Shown piece after piece: positions 46,030 through 58,755 of a stretch of DNA of 64,000 nt (its first letter is position 1; each line of letters opens with the position of its first letter). The DNA lies in assembly GCF_018294505.1 (NCBI RefSeq), contig NC_057800.1, positions 479,198,530-479,262,529 of the forward strand, given 5' to 3'. The position numbers were made by a program, and so were the translations under genes. This DNA is from Triticum aestivum (Eukaryota; Streptophyta; Magnoliopsida; Poales; Poaceae). The notes beneath the pieces are model-generated. The model had not been told where the DNA came from and did not search any database. It saw nothing but the letters and a program-made list of their open reading frames with translations.

Positions 46030-46470
46030 AAAATAATGTGCACATGGTTAGAAAGCAAACACCGTGTGTGATGTAAAAAGAGAACAGACGGTCATGGAAC
46101 TTTGCAAATGGTTCTGGCAGTAAAAGCGCTTGTGATGGATAGCCCAATGCCACACAGTTTTCTTCATCAAATCGTGTGTGATGTAGTTGATAAAAGCAAA
46201 AAGTTAACCAAGGCAGAGCGTGTGTGATAGTTACACCATTCACACACGAGCCTATACATAAAACTGTGTGGGATGTACATACAAACAGAAATGTTTTCCC
46301 TAGATTGACTGTGTGGGATGTACATAAGAACGGAAACGTATTCTTGGATTGACTCTGTGTGATATACATACGAACATAAATGTTTTTTCTGGGATTCACC
46401 GTGTGGGATGTACATACGAACGGAAATGATTGAGTTTCGATACCTCGCCCGATCGGACACGAGCTCATTT
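46030..46470. repeat. Tandem array A4 (arm 1)
   Basis: The words CACCGTGTGTGATGT, CGTGTGTGATGTAG, GCGTGTGTGATAG and then GTGTGGGATGTACATACGAA-like units at ~55 bp, ending GATACCTCGCCCGATCGG. It lies directly 3' of B3 copy 1. The Copia LTR is inserted at its right edge (46471). Confidence 0.85.
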
Positions 46471-48199
46471 TGTTGGGGAACGTAGCATGCAATTTCAAAA
46501 AAAATCCTACGATCACGCAAGATCTATCTAGGAGATGCATCGCAACAAGACGGGAGAGTGTGTCCATGTACCCTCGTAGGCCGAAAGCGCAAGCGTTATG
46601 TAACACGGTTGATGTAGTCGAACAACTTCACGATCCAACCGATCCAACTACCGAACGTACGGCACCTCCGAGTTCTGCACACGTTCAGCTCGATGACGTC
46701 CCTCGAACTCTTGATCCAGCAAAGGGTCGAGGGAGAGTTTCGTCAGCATGACAACATGGTGACGGTGATGGTGATGTGATCCGTGCAGGGCTTCGCCTAA
46801 ACACTACGACGCTATGACCGGAGGAGCAACCTATGGAGAGAGACGCCACGCACGGCTTGGAACAATTGTTGTGTCTCCAAGGGGTGCCCTGCCCACATAT
46901 ATAAAGGAGGGAGAGGGAGGAGGCTGCCCTAGGGGGCGCGCCATAAGGGGGAGTCCTACTAGGACTCCCAGTCCTCGTAGAATTTGCCCCCCTTCTTTTC
47001 CTTCTCATGGAGGGGGAAAGGGGGAAAGTAGAGGGAGTAGGAGAAGGAAAGGGGGTGGCGCCCCCTTCCGTAGTCCAATTCGGCCTCATCCCTTGTGGGG
47101 GGCGCACCAGCACCTTGTGGGCTGGTTAGCCTCCCTCCTATGGCCCATATCTTTCCCCGGGGGGTTCCGGTACTCCGGTATGTACACGATACACTCTGGA
47201 ACCCTTCCGGTGTCTGAATACTACCTTCTAATATATCAATCTTTACCTATCGACCATTTCGAGAATCCTCGTCATGTCCATGATCTCATCCGAGACTCTG
47301 AACAAACTTCGGTCACCAAAACACATAACTCATAATACAAATTCTCATCGTACATTAAGCGTGCGGATCCTACGGGTTCGAGAACTATGTAGACATAACC
47401 GAGACACATATCCAGTCAATAACCAATAGTAGAACCTGGATGCTCATATTGGTTCCTACATATTCTACGAAGATCTTTATCGCTCAAACTGCAATAACAA
47501 CATACGTTATTCCCTTTGTCATCAGGATGTTACTTGCCTGATATTCGATCGTCGGTATCATCATACCTAGTTCAATCTCGTTACCGGCAAGTCCCTTTAC
47601 TCGTTCCGTAATGCATCATCCCGTAACTAACTCATTAGTCACATTGCTTGCAAGGCTTATCATGATGTGCATTACCGAGAGGGCCCAGAAATACCTCTCC
47701 GATACTCGGAGTGGCAAATCCTAATCTCGATCTATGCCAACCCCACAAACACCATCGTAGACACTTGTAGAGCATCTTTATAGTCACCCAGTTATGTTGT
47801 GACGTTTGATAGCACACAAGGTGTTCAGCTGGTATTCGGGAGTTGCATAATCTCATAGTCGAAGGAATATGTATACGTCATGAAGAAAGCAATAGCAATA
47901 AAACATAATGATCATTATGCTAAGCTAATGGATGGGCCTAGTCCATCACATCATTCTCCTAATGATGTGATCCCGTTATCAAATGACAACTCATGTCCAT
48001 GGTTAGGAAACTTAACCATCTTTGATTAACGAGCTAGTCTAGTAGAGGCTTACTAGGGACACGGTGTTTTGTCTATGTATCCACACATGTATCAAGTTTT
48101 CGGTTAATACAATTCTAACATGAATAATAAACATTTATCATCATATAAGGAAATATAAAATAACAACTTTATTATTGCCTCTAGAGCATATTTCCTTCA
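46471..48199 (-). repeat. 3' LTR of the Copia element
   Basis: 1729 bp with TG...CA ends on both strands. It contains TATATAAAGGAGG near 46898 and the tRNA-like dense U3 words of Angela-type LTRs (GTTATTGCCTCTAGAGCAT). A possible target duplicate is CATTT (46466-46470), but the other flank is lost. Confidence 0.85.
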
Positions 48200-48229
48200 G
48201 TCTCCCACTTGCACTAGAGTCAATAATCT

Positions 48230-48375
48230 AGTTCACATCGCCATGTGATTTAACACCAATAGTTCACATCACCATGTGATTAAACACCCACAGTTCACAT
48301 CGCCATGTGACCAACACCCAAATGGTTTACTAGAATCAATAATCTAGTTCACATCGCCATGTGATTAACACCCAA
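48230..48375. repeat. ~31-bp minisatellite next to the LTR
   Basis: AGTTCACATCGCCATGTGAT with AACACCCA occurs four times between the purine tract and the end of pol. One copy has CACCATG for CGCCATG. Confidence 0.85.
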
Positions 48376-49880
48376 AGAGTATGAAGGTTTGATCATGTTT
48401 TGCTTGTGAGAGAAGTTTAGTCAATGGGTCTGCCACATTCAGATCCGTATGTATTTTGAAAATTTCTATGTCTACAATGCTCTGTATGGAGCTACTCTAG
48501 CTAATTGCTCCCACTTTTAATATGTATCCATATTGAGACTCGGAGTCATCCAGATCGGTGTTAAAGCTTGCATCGACGTAACTCTTTATGATGAACTCTT
48601 TATCACCTCCATAACTGAGAAATATTTCCTTAATCCTCTAAGGATAATTTTGACCGTTGTCCAGTGATCTACTCTTGGATCACTATTGAACCCCTTTGCC
48701 AAACTCATGGCAAGGTACACAATAGGTCTAGTATACAGCATGGCATACTTTATAGAACCTATGACTAAGGCATAGGGAATGACTTTCATTCTCTTTCTAT
48801 ATTCTGTCGTGGTCGGGTTTTGAGTCTTACTCAACTTATCACCTTCCAACACAGGCAAGAACTCCTTCTTTGATGGTTCCATTTTGAACTACTTCAAAAT
48901 CTTGTTAAGGTATGTTCTCACTGAAAAATCTTATCAAGCGTCTTGATCTATCTCTATAGATCTTGATGCTCAATATGTAAGCAGCTTCACCGATGTCTTT
49001 CTTTGAAAAACTCCTTTCAAACACTCCTTTATGCTTTCCAGAAAATTCTACATCATTTCCAATCAACAATATGTCATTCACATATGCTTATCAGAAAGGC
49101 TGTAGTGCTCCCACTCACTTTCTTGTAAATACAAGCTTCTCCAAAAGTCTGTATAAAACCATATGCTTTGATCCCACTATCAAAGCGTATATTCCAACTC
49201 CGAGAGGCCTGCACCAGTCTATAAATGGATCGCTGGAGTTTGCACATTTTGTTAGCACCTTTAGGATCGACAAAACCTTCTGGTTGCATCATATACAACT
49301 CATCTTTAAGAAATCCTTTAAGGAATGAAGTTTTGAAATCCATTTGCCAAATTTCTTAATCATAAAATGCGGCAATTGCTAACATGATTCCGACAGACTT
49401 AAGCATCGCTACAAGTGAGAAAATCTCATCATAGTCAACACCTTGAACTTGTCGAAAACCTTCTACGACAAGTCGAGCTTTCTAGATAGTAACACTACCA
49501 TCAGTGACCATCTTCCTCTTGAAGATCCATTTATTCTCTATGGCTCGCCGATCAACGAGCAAGTCAACAAAACCACACACTTTGTTCTTATACATGGATC
49601 CCATCTTAGATTTCATGGCCTCAAGCCATTTCATGAAATCTGGGCTCATCATTGCTTCCTCATAGTTTGTAGGTTCGTCATGGTCTAGTAACATGACTTC
49701 CAGAACAGGACTACCGTACCACACTGGTGCGGAACGTACTCTGGTTGACATACAAGGTTTGGTAGTAACTTGATCTGAAGTTTCATGATCATCATCATTA
49801 ACTTCCTCACTAATTTGTGTAGGCATCACTAGAACTATTTTCTGTGATGAACTACTTTCTAATTTGGGAGAAGGTACAAT
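48376..49880 (-). pseudogene. Copia Pol: reverse transcriptase/RNase H, broken
   Basis: The minus strand shows AIENKWIFKRKMVTDG, then QMDFKTSFLKGFLKDELYMM and QPEGFVDPKG, typical of Ty1/Copia reverse transcriptase. The catalytic YVDD box (near 49080) reads YVND and is also thrown out of frame. The RNase H part (48586-48882) has VDHWTTVKIILRGLRKY, and a deletion joins DDSESQYGYI to VDIEIFKIHTDLNVADPL near 48470-48530. Multiple stops throughout; inactive. Confidence 0.8.
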
Positions 49881-50780
49881 TATGAATTACCTCCTCAAGT
49901 TCTACTTTCCTCCCACTCACTTCTTTCAAGAGAAACTCCTTCTCTAGAAAGGATCCATTCTTAGCAATAAAGATCTTGCCTTCGGATCTGTGATAGAAGG
50001 TATACCCAATAGTTTCTTTTGGGTATCCTATGAAGACGCACTTCTCTGATTTGGGTTTGAGATTATCAGACTGGAACATTTTCACATAAGCATCGCAACC
50101 ACAAACTTTAAGAAACAACAACTTTGGTTTCTTGCCAAACCATAGTTCATACGGTGTCGTCTCAACGGATTTAGACGGTGCCCTATTAAACGTGAATGCA
50201 GCTGTCTCTAATGCATAACCCGAAAATGATAGTTGTAAATCGGTAAGAGACATCATAGATAGCACTATATCTAATAAAGTATAGTTACGACGTTCAGACA
50301 CACCATTAAGTTGTGGTGTTCCAGGTGGCGTGAGTTGCGAAACTATTCCACATTGTTTCAAATGAAGGCCAAACTCGTAACTCAAATATTTGCCTCCGCG
50401 GTCATATCGTAGAAACTTTATTTTTTTTACGATGATTTTCCACCTCACTCGGAAATTCTTTGAACTTTTCAAATGTTTCAGACTTATGTTTCATTAAGTA
50501 GATATATCCATATCTGCTCAAATCATCTATTAAGGTTAGAAAATAACGATACCCGCCGTGAGCCTCAACACACTCATCGGACTGCATACATCAGTATATA
50601 TTATTTGCAGTAAGTTAGTGGCTCACTCCATTGTTCCGAAGAACGGAGTTTTAGTCATCTTGCCCATGAGGCATGGTTCGCAAGTATCAAGTGATTCCAA
50701 AAGCCCATCAGCATGGAGTTTCTTCATGCGCTTTACACCAATATGACCTAAACGGTAGTGCCACAAATAAGTTGCACTAT
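49881..50780 (-). pseudogene. Copia Pol: integrase, broken
   Basis: The minus strand reads LWHYRLGHIGVKRMKKLHAD and CEPCLMGKMTKTPF, the HHCC zinc region, then a stop and IYTDVC (core Asp). Next come [20 protein letters not shown] and GTPQLNGVSERRNYTLLDIV (second Asp/Glu region), with SVETTPYELWFGKKPK after that. Stops and a frameshift near 50420-50470 break it. Confidence 0.8.
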
Positions 50781-51179
50781 CATTATTAACTTTGCATCTT
50801 TTGGCTTTGATATTATGAATATGTGTAACTACGATCGAGATTCAATAAACCATTTATATTGTGTGTATGACCATAGAAGGTATTATTCATGTAAACAGAA
50901 CAACTCTCACTTAAATGAATAACCGTATTGCAATAAACATGATCCAATCATATTCATGCTCAACGCAAACACCAAATAATATTTATTTAGGTTCCACACT
51001 AATCTCTTCCAACACACATCGTCACTTTGCCCTCAACTAGTCTCTGTTCATTTTGTAACTCCTGTTTCGAGTTACTAATCTTAGCAACTAAACCGGTATC
51101 AAAATACCTAGGGGTTACTATGAACACTAGTAAAGTACACATCAATAATATGTATATCAAATATACCTATGTTCACTTT
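50781..51179. other. Copia protease/linker region, too decayed to read
   Basis: This position should hold the aspartic protease and the linker to integrase. Only scraps of frame are left. Confidence 0.5.
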
Positions 51180-51945
51180 GCCATCCTTCTTATCCGCCAA
51201 ATGTTCGTGGTAGTTTCAATTCTAGTGACCATTTCCTTCGCAGTAGAAGCACTCAGTTTCAGGCTTAGGTCCAGACTTGCTTGCCATTCTTCTTGAAGTT
51301 CCCCTTTCTTCCCTTTTCCCTTTTTCTTGAAACTAGTGGTCTTGTTAACCATCAACACTTGATGCTCTTTCTTGATTTCTACCTTTGCAGTCTTTAGCAT
51401 TGCGAAGAGCTTGGGAATTGTCTTGTTCATCCCTTTTATATTATAGTTCATCACGAAGTTCTAGTAACTTGGTGATAGTGACTAGAGAACTTTGTCAATC
51501 ACTATATTATCTGGAAGATTAACTCCCACCTGATTCAAGCAATTGTAGTACCCAGACAATCTGAGCACATGCTCACTGGTTGAGCTATTCTCCTCCATCT
51601 TGTAGGAAAAGTACTGTCAGAGGTATCATATCTCTCGACACGGGCATGAGTCTGAAATACTAATTTCAACTCTTGGAACATCTCATATGCTCCATGGCGT
51701 TCAAAACGTTTTTGAAGTCCCGGTTTTAAGCCGTAAAGCATGGTGCACTAAACTATCAAGTAGTCATCATATCGAGCTTGCCAAACGTTCATAACGTCTG
51801 CACCTGCTCCTGCAACAGGTTTGTCACCTAGCATTGCATCAAGGACATAATTCTTTTGTGCAGCAACGAGGATAATCCTCAGATCACAGACCCAATGCGC
51901 ATCATTGCTACTATTAGCGTTCAACTTAGTTCTATCTAGGAACAT
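51180..51945 (-). pseudogene. Copia Gag, broken
   Basis: Start-proximal MFLDRTKLNANSSNDAHWVC and AQKNYVLDAMLGDKP, then GLKPGLQKRFERHGAYEMFQ, NYNIKGMNKTIPKLFAML and a zinc knuckle reduced to CFYCEGNGH followed by a stop (near 51230). This is the nucleic-acid-binding capsid protein of the element. Frameshifts near 51500-51620 and 51745. Confidence 0.75.
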
Positions 51946-52614
51946 ATTAAAAATAAAACAGGGGAGCTATACGTGAGCTATTGATCTAGAACATAGATAT
52001 GCAAAAAAACTATCAGGACTAAGTTCATGATAAATTAAAGTTCAATTAATCATATTACTTAAGAACTCCTACTTAGATAGACATCCCTCTAGTCATCTAA
52101 ATGATCACGTGATCCATATCAACTAAACCATGTCCGATCATCATGTGAGATAGAGTAGTTTTCAATGGTGAACATCTCTATGTTGATCATATCTACTATA
52201 TGATTCATGTTCGACCTTTCGGTCTTAGTGTTCCAAGGCCATATCTGCATATGCTAGGCTTGTCAAGTTTAATCCGGTATTCTGCATGTGCAAAACTGGC
52301 TTGCACTCGTTGTATGTGAATGTAGAGCTTATCACACCCGATCATCACGTGGTGTCTCGACATGATGAACTATAGCAACGGTGCATACTCAGGGAGAACA
52401 CTTATACCTTGAAATTTAGTGAGGGATCATCTTATAATGCTGCTGACGTACTAAGCAAAATAAGATGCATAAAAGATAAACATCACATGTAATCAAAATA
52501 TGTGACATGATATGGCCATCATCATCTTGTGCCTTTGATCTCCATCTCCAAAGCACCGTCATGATCTCCATCGTCACCGGCTTGACAGCTCGATCTCCAT
52601 CGTAGAGTCGTTGT
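51946..52614. other. Copia 5' untranslated leader
   Basis: Non-coding leader of the antisense element, recognisable by words such as GATCACGTGATCC and CATCACGTGGTGTC. The tRNA primer site and the 5' LTR would be expected to the right but are replaced by CACTA 2 at 52615. Confidence 0.6.
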
Positions 52615-53124
52615 CACTACAAGAAATATGTCAACTTGCGACCATCACTATTGGTCACTGAAAGGTCATTGTTTTTCATTTGCGACCTTTTTGTGACCAA
52701 AAACAGAAGGTGAAAGATCGTGGATGTCGCCTAGAGGGGGGTGAATAGGCGTTTTAAAATAATTATGATTTAGGCTTGAACAAATGCGGAATAAACCTAG
52801 CGGTTAATTTGTCAAGCACAAAACCTAAAACAACTAGGCTCACCTATGTGCACCAACAACTTATGCTAAGCAAGATAAGCAACTATGTGATAGCAAGATA
52901 TATGACAAGAAACAATATGGCTATCACAAAGTAAAGTGCATAAGTAAAGAGCTCGGGTAAGAGATAACCGAGGCACGCGGAGACGATGATGTATCCCGAA
53001 GTTCACACCCTTGCGGATGCTAATCTCCGTTTGGAGCGGTGTGGAGGCACAATGCTCCCCAAGAAGCCACTAGGGCCACCGTAATCTCCTCACGCCCTCG
53101 CACAATGCAAGATGCCGTGATTCC

Positions 53125-53245
53125 ACTAAGGGACCCTTGAGGGCGGTCACCGAACCCGTACAAATGGCAACCCTTGGGGGCGGTCACCGAACCCGTACAC
53201 TTTGGCAACCCTTGGGGGCGGTCACCGGTACCCGTCAAATTGCTC
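53125..53245. repeat. ~43-bp minisatellite inside the solo LTR
   Basis: Three units of CCCTTGGGGGCGGTCACCG with AACCCGTACA and TGGCAA. Confidence 0.85.
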
Positions 53246-53809
53246 GGGGCGATCTCCACAACCTAATTGGAGACCCCGACGCTTGCCCGGAGCTTTACAC
53301 CACAATGATTGAGCTCCGAACAACACCAACCGTCTAGGGCGCCAAGGCACCCAAGAGGAACAAGCTCTAGGGTGCCCAAACACCCAAGAGTAATAAGCTT
53401 CTCAAACTTCACTTCCACGTATCACCGTGGAGAACTCAAACCGATGCACCAAATGCAATGGCAAGGGCACACGGAGTGCCCAAGTCCTTCTCTCTCAAAT
53501 CCCACCGGAGCAACTAATGCTAGGGAGGAAAATGAGAGGAAGAACAAGAAGGAGAACACCAAGAACTCCAAGATCTAGATCCAAGGGGTTCCCCTCACAT
53601 AGAGGAGAAAGTGATTGGTGGAAATGTGGATCTAGATCTCCTCTCTCTTTTCCCTCAAAAACTAGCAAGAATCCATGGAGGGAATGAGAGTTAGCAAGCT
53701 CAAAGAAGGTCAACAATGGGGGCAAAAACAAGCTCAAGAGATTTGGGGTCAATGGGGAAGAAGACCCCCTTTTATAGGAGGGGGAAATCCAACCGTTATG
53801 TGCTCAGCC

Positions 53810-54300
53810 CGCACACGAGCGGTACTACCGCTCCTAATCCCGGTACAACCGGGACTCACAGTATACGTGCAGAACCCTACCAGGCGGTACAACCGGGTGA
53901 CCAGGCGGTAGCAGCGGTTGAGAAGAACAACCGGACCAACCGCCCAGCCACCGCTCAACCACCGCATAGGAACAGAAGGGAGTCACCCCTGAGTGCGGTA
54001 GTCGAGCGGTACCGGGCCGGTGCAACCGCATGGCCTTGAGCGCTCGGGCGGCTAAGTCCTGAGCGGTAGAACCGCTCCGGACACCGGTGGTACCGGTACA
54101 ACCGGACCAACCGGGCCACCACCGCCCGAGTACCGCATCAAAACAGAGGCCTGACCGGTACTTGGGCGGTGCCTGGCCGGAACAACCGCCCAAGTCTTTG
54201 CTGAGCAAGTTGGCGGTACCACCGCCCGGAAGCAGCGGTACAACGGCTGAGAGCTCCAAGCGGTACTACCACTGGGGCACGCGGTACTACCGCTGGGACC
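53810..54300. repeat. Dispersed palindromic GCGGTAC-type words in the solo LTR
   Basis: More than fifteen copies of GCGGTA or GGTACTACCGC/GGTACAACCG within ~490 bp, in both orientations. The spacing is irregular. Confidence 0.7.
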
Positions 54301-55450
54301 AGACAAAAACCACTCTCAAGAAAACCAGAACTGCCATAACTTCTGCATATGAGCTCCGAATTGAGCAAACTCAAGCTTGTTGGAAACAAGACGACGAGTA
54401 GCATCAAAACTCCAACCGAGAAGAGGCAGGGGAGGTATGCCAACAAATAGAGGAGTGAAACCTCCAACCGAGAAGAACCGGCAAAACCTCCAACAACGAA
54501 AACATCATAGAAGATGCATGCGAACTCTGTTTTCGATGAACTCGAGCTTGTCATCAAGACGACCATAAGCTCTAAGACTCACAAAGGGAACCAAACAAGA
54601 ACCAAGAAAGATGATGCAAGGATGCAATGGTTTGAGCTCTCTACGAACAATACGATCAAGCTACTCATCGAGAGCCCCCCTTGATAGTACGACAATCGAT
54701 CCTATAACCCGGTCTCCCAACTACCATCATGAGACTGGTAAAATAGAAAACCTATCAAGGGCAAACCTTTGCCTTGCACATGGTCCACTTGAGCTAGATG
54801 ATGACAATCTTGACTCCCTCAAGTTGGACCACCTTTCTTGATTGTGTTGACTCGATGAAGACTAGTTGATTGCTCCCCCATACTCCACTATGGGTGAGCC
54901 ACTCTTCCGCACATCTTCACAAGTCCATTATCACCACAAAGGACGGCAAGCTTCAAGCATTTATCGTGATGCTCCACTTGAACTTGCACACCGCAACCTA
55001 ACCCCACAAAGAACTCTCACGAAGACCATGGGTTAGTACACAAAGCGTAATTGACAATTCTTACCATACCATGGGATCACTTGATCCCTCTCGGTACATC
55101 TTCTGCGCTTTGTGAGTTGATCAACTTGATTCACTCTTGACTTAGTCTTGATCATCCTTGAACCTTTCCAATTCTCTTCATTTGAATGATGTCTTGAAGG
55201 TAGACATGAATGATCACACAATCTTCTTCTTCAAGACATGCTTGCAATAAGCTCAACTCTCACATGACCAATCTTTGGATAATTCCTTGAAAAACACCTT
55301 GGCCGACACAAACTCTCCTTGAAATTAACACATGCACTCCAAGAAAAGCCTATGGACAAAACCTTCAAATATAACTCAAGGAAACCATTAGTCCATAGAG
55401 ATTGTCATCAATTACCAAAATCAAACATGGGGGCACCGCATGTTCTTTCA

Positions 55451-57840
55451 GAAGGTCAAAAGCTAGCAGTCGTAAACTGAAATTAGTGACCTTCTCTGTG
55501 AGAAGGTCGTGGAATTCCACGACCAAAACAAAAGGTCGTTGATTCCATGACCTTCTTTTTTGGTTGCTAGTTGTCTGCCCAGGCCACGTCGGATCCGACA
55601 TGGCAAAATTGCGACCAAATGAAAAGGTCGTTGATAAGATTCAACCCGGTCCAATTCGATGTTTTACATGGGCCAAGCCCAACAATTCAGCCCATTTAAT
55701 TTATTTTTTTCTCTGTGCTTTGATTGGCTAAATGGGCCTGGCCCAACAATTAGGATTTTTTTTCTTACATGTAGTCTTTTACAATCCATTTTTTGGGCCT
55801 CAACCTTTTTAGAATCTGAAATTTATATTGCATTGTTTAGAAACAAGTCCAACATAGTTTTGGACATGGCCTTTTTAGAGCCCAAATACTGAGTGCAATA
55901 TAAATTCTGGACATGGCCTTTTTACAATCCAACTGTGGGCCAAGCCCTCTTTTATTTACAGCCAATATTCTCAAATCAATATAGTAACAATACTTCTTTC
56001 CCACAGTAGTAACACAAGTATAGAAAACTTTCTAACACAACTTTATCTCGCATAACATTAGATAGACCAACACATATCAATAACTTATCTCCTATGTTCA
56101 CAAATACATAACTTTTATCTCACACAACATTATAGAGAACTGTATCTTGCAAGTTCAAGCACATAAACTTTATCTCACAGGTTCCCCACAACAAAAGAAG
56201 ATCACCATCATATCCTAATCAATAAATGATGCAAATAACCTGCACATTCAAAAAGAAAAAACAATATGTCAAAGAGAGACAAGCAAAAAATAGCCATGTG
56301 CATCAAGTAGGCCTGATGTACAGATAGTAATCAAACTAGCATCTACTTTGCCTGAGAGATAGCATGAAGCAGTTTTGATGCCATTCATGCATTATTTCTA
56401 AGACTAGCAGCAAAAAATACATAGGATGCAAAACAGCCGGCAGCAGTGCTCACATGCATTTTTCATATTTCGAAATGCTAACCAGATGACTAATTGGCTG
56501 GCAAAACTCTAGTGAAGGCATAGACAGAAACAAAGGTAACATGCATCAATAGCTTACTGCTACCGAAGCACTGAATCAGTAGCATAAGCACGCAGCAACA
56601 ACATAAGCATTTGATCAACAGCAACATGAGCGTAAGCATTAAATCAGCAGCAGCTCCATGACCAGCAGCACAAGTGCACACCTATTCAAGCTAGTACCAG
56701 CCTAGCAGGCTAGCAACAGAAGCATTCAAACAACTAGACAAGCACAGTATGAAGCAGCGGTAGAAGCATTCAAAAAGTAGAAGCCCGCAAGCAATATCCA
56801 TCAGGAGCTGCCTTGCATATGGTCTCCTTTGATCCTGCGAGAGAAAGAACAAGGTGAAGGTCAGTACCCATCAAGGATGTTGTTGTTCTAGGTCAAGCCA
56901 AGTCAAGGGCATAAGATATTTTAGTCAACAAAAATTAACATGTGAACATCTTTCACAATCATCATTTATAAAATATAAAAAACAAATATGCAAACAGTTG
57001 TACAATGGTTGAGTGCTCATCTTATATTATAGTAGGCAATAGCATTTAGCAGTAGTGATGATCAACTACACTATTCTGCTATCATGAACAATTAATTCTC
57101 AAGATGCAGAAAGCATGTTTACAATAGTTTGGATTTTAAAATTTGTCATCTTGAAGCATCACACTAGCAAATGATAGGAAAGATCATAGGAAATAGGACT
57201 ACCTCGATCAAGTATACATAAGCATAAAAAGATCAAACAAGCTTATTGTGCATTTTCTTTTTCAATGTGATACACAATAAGCATAGTAACCACTAGGAAA
57301 ATAAATTGCTATCTACAGGCCCTATTATCGGCAACAAGAACATTAGGCAAGGAAGAACATTATATTTCTAATGCAATCTATTAGACAACATTATGTGGGG
57401 GCTGCATGATTCGTCTTTTTAAAATGCTTCCTAAAATTACAAGACTGAAAGAATGAAAAAGGTGCATCATCTATGATATGTTTAGCGTTTCTATTCGAAC
57501 TGGAATAGGATTGCACAAGCGTATTCAACAAGTGATCTGACCTGGTGCATAAAAGGAATTGCTGATACTGGCAAACCACACCTCATTAATAATGTTCACA
57601 AGCGTATAATAAGATTGATAACAACAACCACATAGATCAGCGAACATCACTCAGGGTCTGGTTTGCAAGGTATTGTTTGTACATTGTTGCCTCTTGTGAC
57701 CAGTGAGTTGACACATGGATGATGTTATACATCTATGTGTTATTAAGTTATACGTATATTGGTAATTTTTTTCAGATTCAAAGTCCTAGTAATTGTTATT
57801 AACCGAAGTAGTAGTTATCTGAAACAGCTAAACTATGGTT
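55451..57840. other. AT-rich interior of CACTA 2
   Basis: The part to ~55780 parallels CACTA 1 (GGTCCAATTCG, CATGGGCC, CCCAACAATT). TTTGGACATGGCCTTTTTA repeats near 55857 and 55904. The stretch 56300-56800 has repeated AGCAGCA/AAGCAT words but no gene. Confidence 0.5.
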
Positions 57841-58755
57841 CATTAACCTAACCACCGCAGCGCGAGCACAAAAGGCAGGAGGCAACATGCAAACCAGTTC
57901 GTCCATAGCCGCGGAGGGAGGGGGGTTCTCACCGTCGGTGACGCTGAACCGTCCAGATCAACCTTGCCGGAGCTCAGGCTGCTGCAAGGAGAGCACACAA
58001 CCAACCTTATTAGCTTAGGCATCATGATGGTTGAGATTGACCCCATATTGAGGTCCGTGAGATTGGCAGGTGGAGATCGAGTGAGGAAGGAAGAGATGGA
58101 ACGAACCTGAGCTGAGGGGGGAGAAGGGAACCTAAGCTAAGGTTGGAGCCCAACCATGTGAGCAGTCGAGCAGGGGATCGAGCGGGGAGGCACTGGCGAT
58201 CTGCCCAGGTAGGGGCGCGGCCAACACCCTTGACCCCACGCGCGTGTGTGCGCTCAATGTGTCTTGGCGAGGGTGGCGCTTGATGTAGGGGGACTTGATG
58301 CGTTCGAGGAGCAACGGGATGCAGTGGAGGAAGACAGCCAGGGAGGTCCGATGGGCGGCGGGACGGCGGACTTGGGCGGTGGAGCTCGACGCGGCGACGG
58401 CTTGGCGCATGCTTGGCGGGGCATGGAGGACCAAGGGCCAGCGGAGGTTGAAGACAGTGTTGAGCAGAGCGGACTTGGAACTCCGGCAATGGCTCCACGA
58501 GGAAGTCCATGGCGGCCTCCTTGCACAGAGAAGTACAGAGGGGTGTTGAGACTTGAGAGAAAAAAGGAAGAGATAAAATGAGGGGGGAAGAAGAGCGGGG
58601 GGAACACGGTGACCTGCGGGACTTCGGCCGATGGCAAAGCTGCTCCGGCGAGGCGCGAGGCCGAAGCTGGATCGCGTTGGATCTCCCTCCCTCGGGTTCT
58701 TCTCTCCCTTCTGGTGAGGGAAGGGGAGGGGTGAGAAGAGGAGGGCGTGGAGAAG
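57841..58755 (-). pseudogene. Captured GC-rich gene fragment in CACTA 2
   Basis: On the minus strand, ATG near 58760 starts MAFSTPSSSHPSPSLTRRER and the frame ends near PSAEVPQ at a donor-like CAGGTCACC. A further AUG (58510) opens MDFLVEPLPEFQVRSAQH after CTCTGTGCAAG, a possible acceptor. The composition is Pro/Ser/Arg-rich in all frames, so the reading is uncertain. It occupies the same relative place as the fragment at 37970-38568 in CACTA 1, but the sequence differs. No family is recognised. Confidence 0.3.

Larger units (their letters stand above)
42619..46830. repeat. Segmental duplication, arm 1
   Basis: Matches 59007-64000 in the same order and orientation: CACTA 3' end, flank, Harbinger element, MITE, B3 exons, array and Copia LTR start. 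It is ~780 bp shorter, mainly because of one deletion at about 44746. The arms are 16,388 bp apart. Confidence 0.95.
46471..52614 (-). mobile_element. Copia LTR retrotransposon (Angela/BARE-like), 5' end missing
   Basis: The element is antisense. Its 3' LTR is 46471-48199 (plus strand starts TGTTGGGGAACGTAGCATGC and ends CATATTTCCTTCA). Next comes a purine tract (minus strand GTGCAAGTGGGAGAC), then pol and gag running right to left, and a 5' untranslated region to 52614, where CACTA 2 starts. The 5' LTR is absent. Gag and Pol are broken by many stops. The start of the same insertion is present in the second arm at 63641, so it predates the duplication. Confidence 0.9.
52711..55450. mobile_element. 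Solo LTR, 2740 bp, TSD GAAGG
   Basis: It starts TGAAAGATCGTGGATGTCGC, ends GCATGTTCTTTCA, and is flanked by GAAGG on both sides (52706-52710, 55451-55455), as expected for a solo LTR left by intra-element recombination. No gag-pol and no second LTR. It includes a (GGGCGGTCACCGAACCCGTA) minisatellite and GCGGTACTACCGC-type palindromic words. The direction of the parent element is unknown; a minus-strand reading resembles transcript-like sequence. Confidence 0.8.

Noticed and set aside
46814..47335. 173-codon plus-strand frame
   Set aside because: Antisense to the Copia LTR; no protein similarity.
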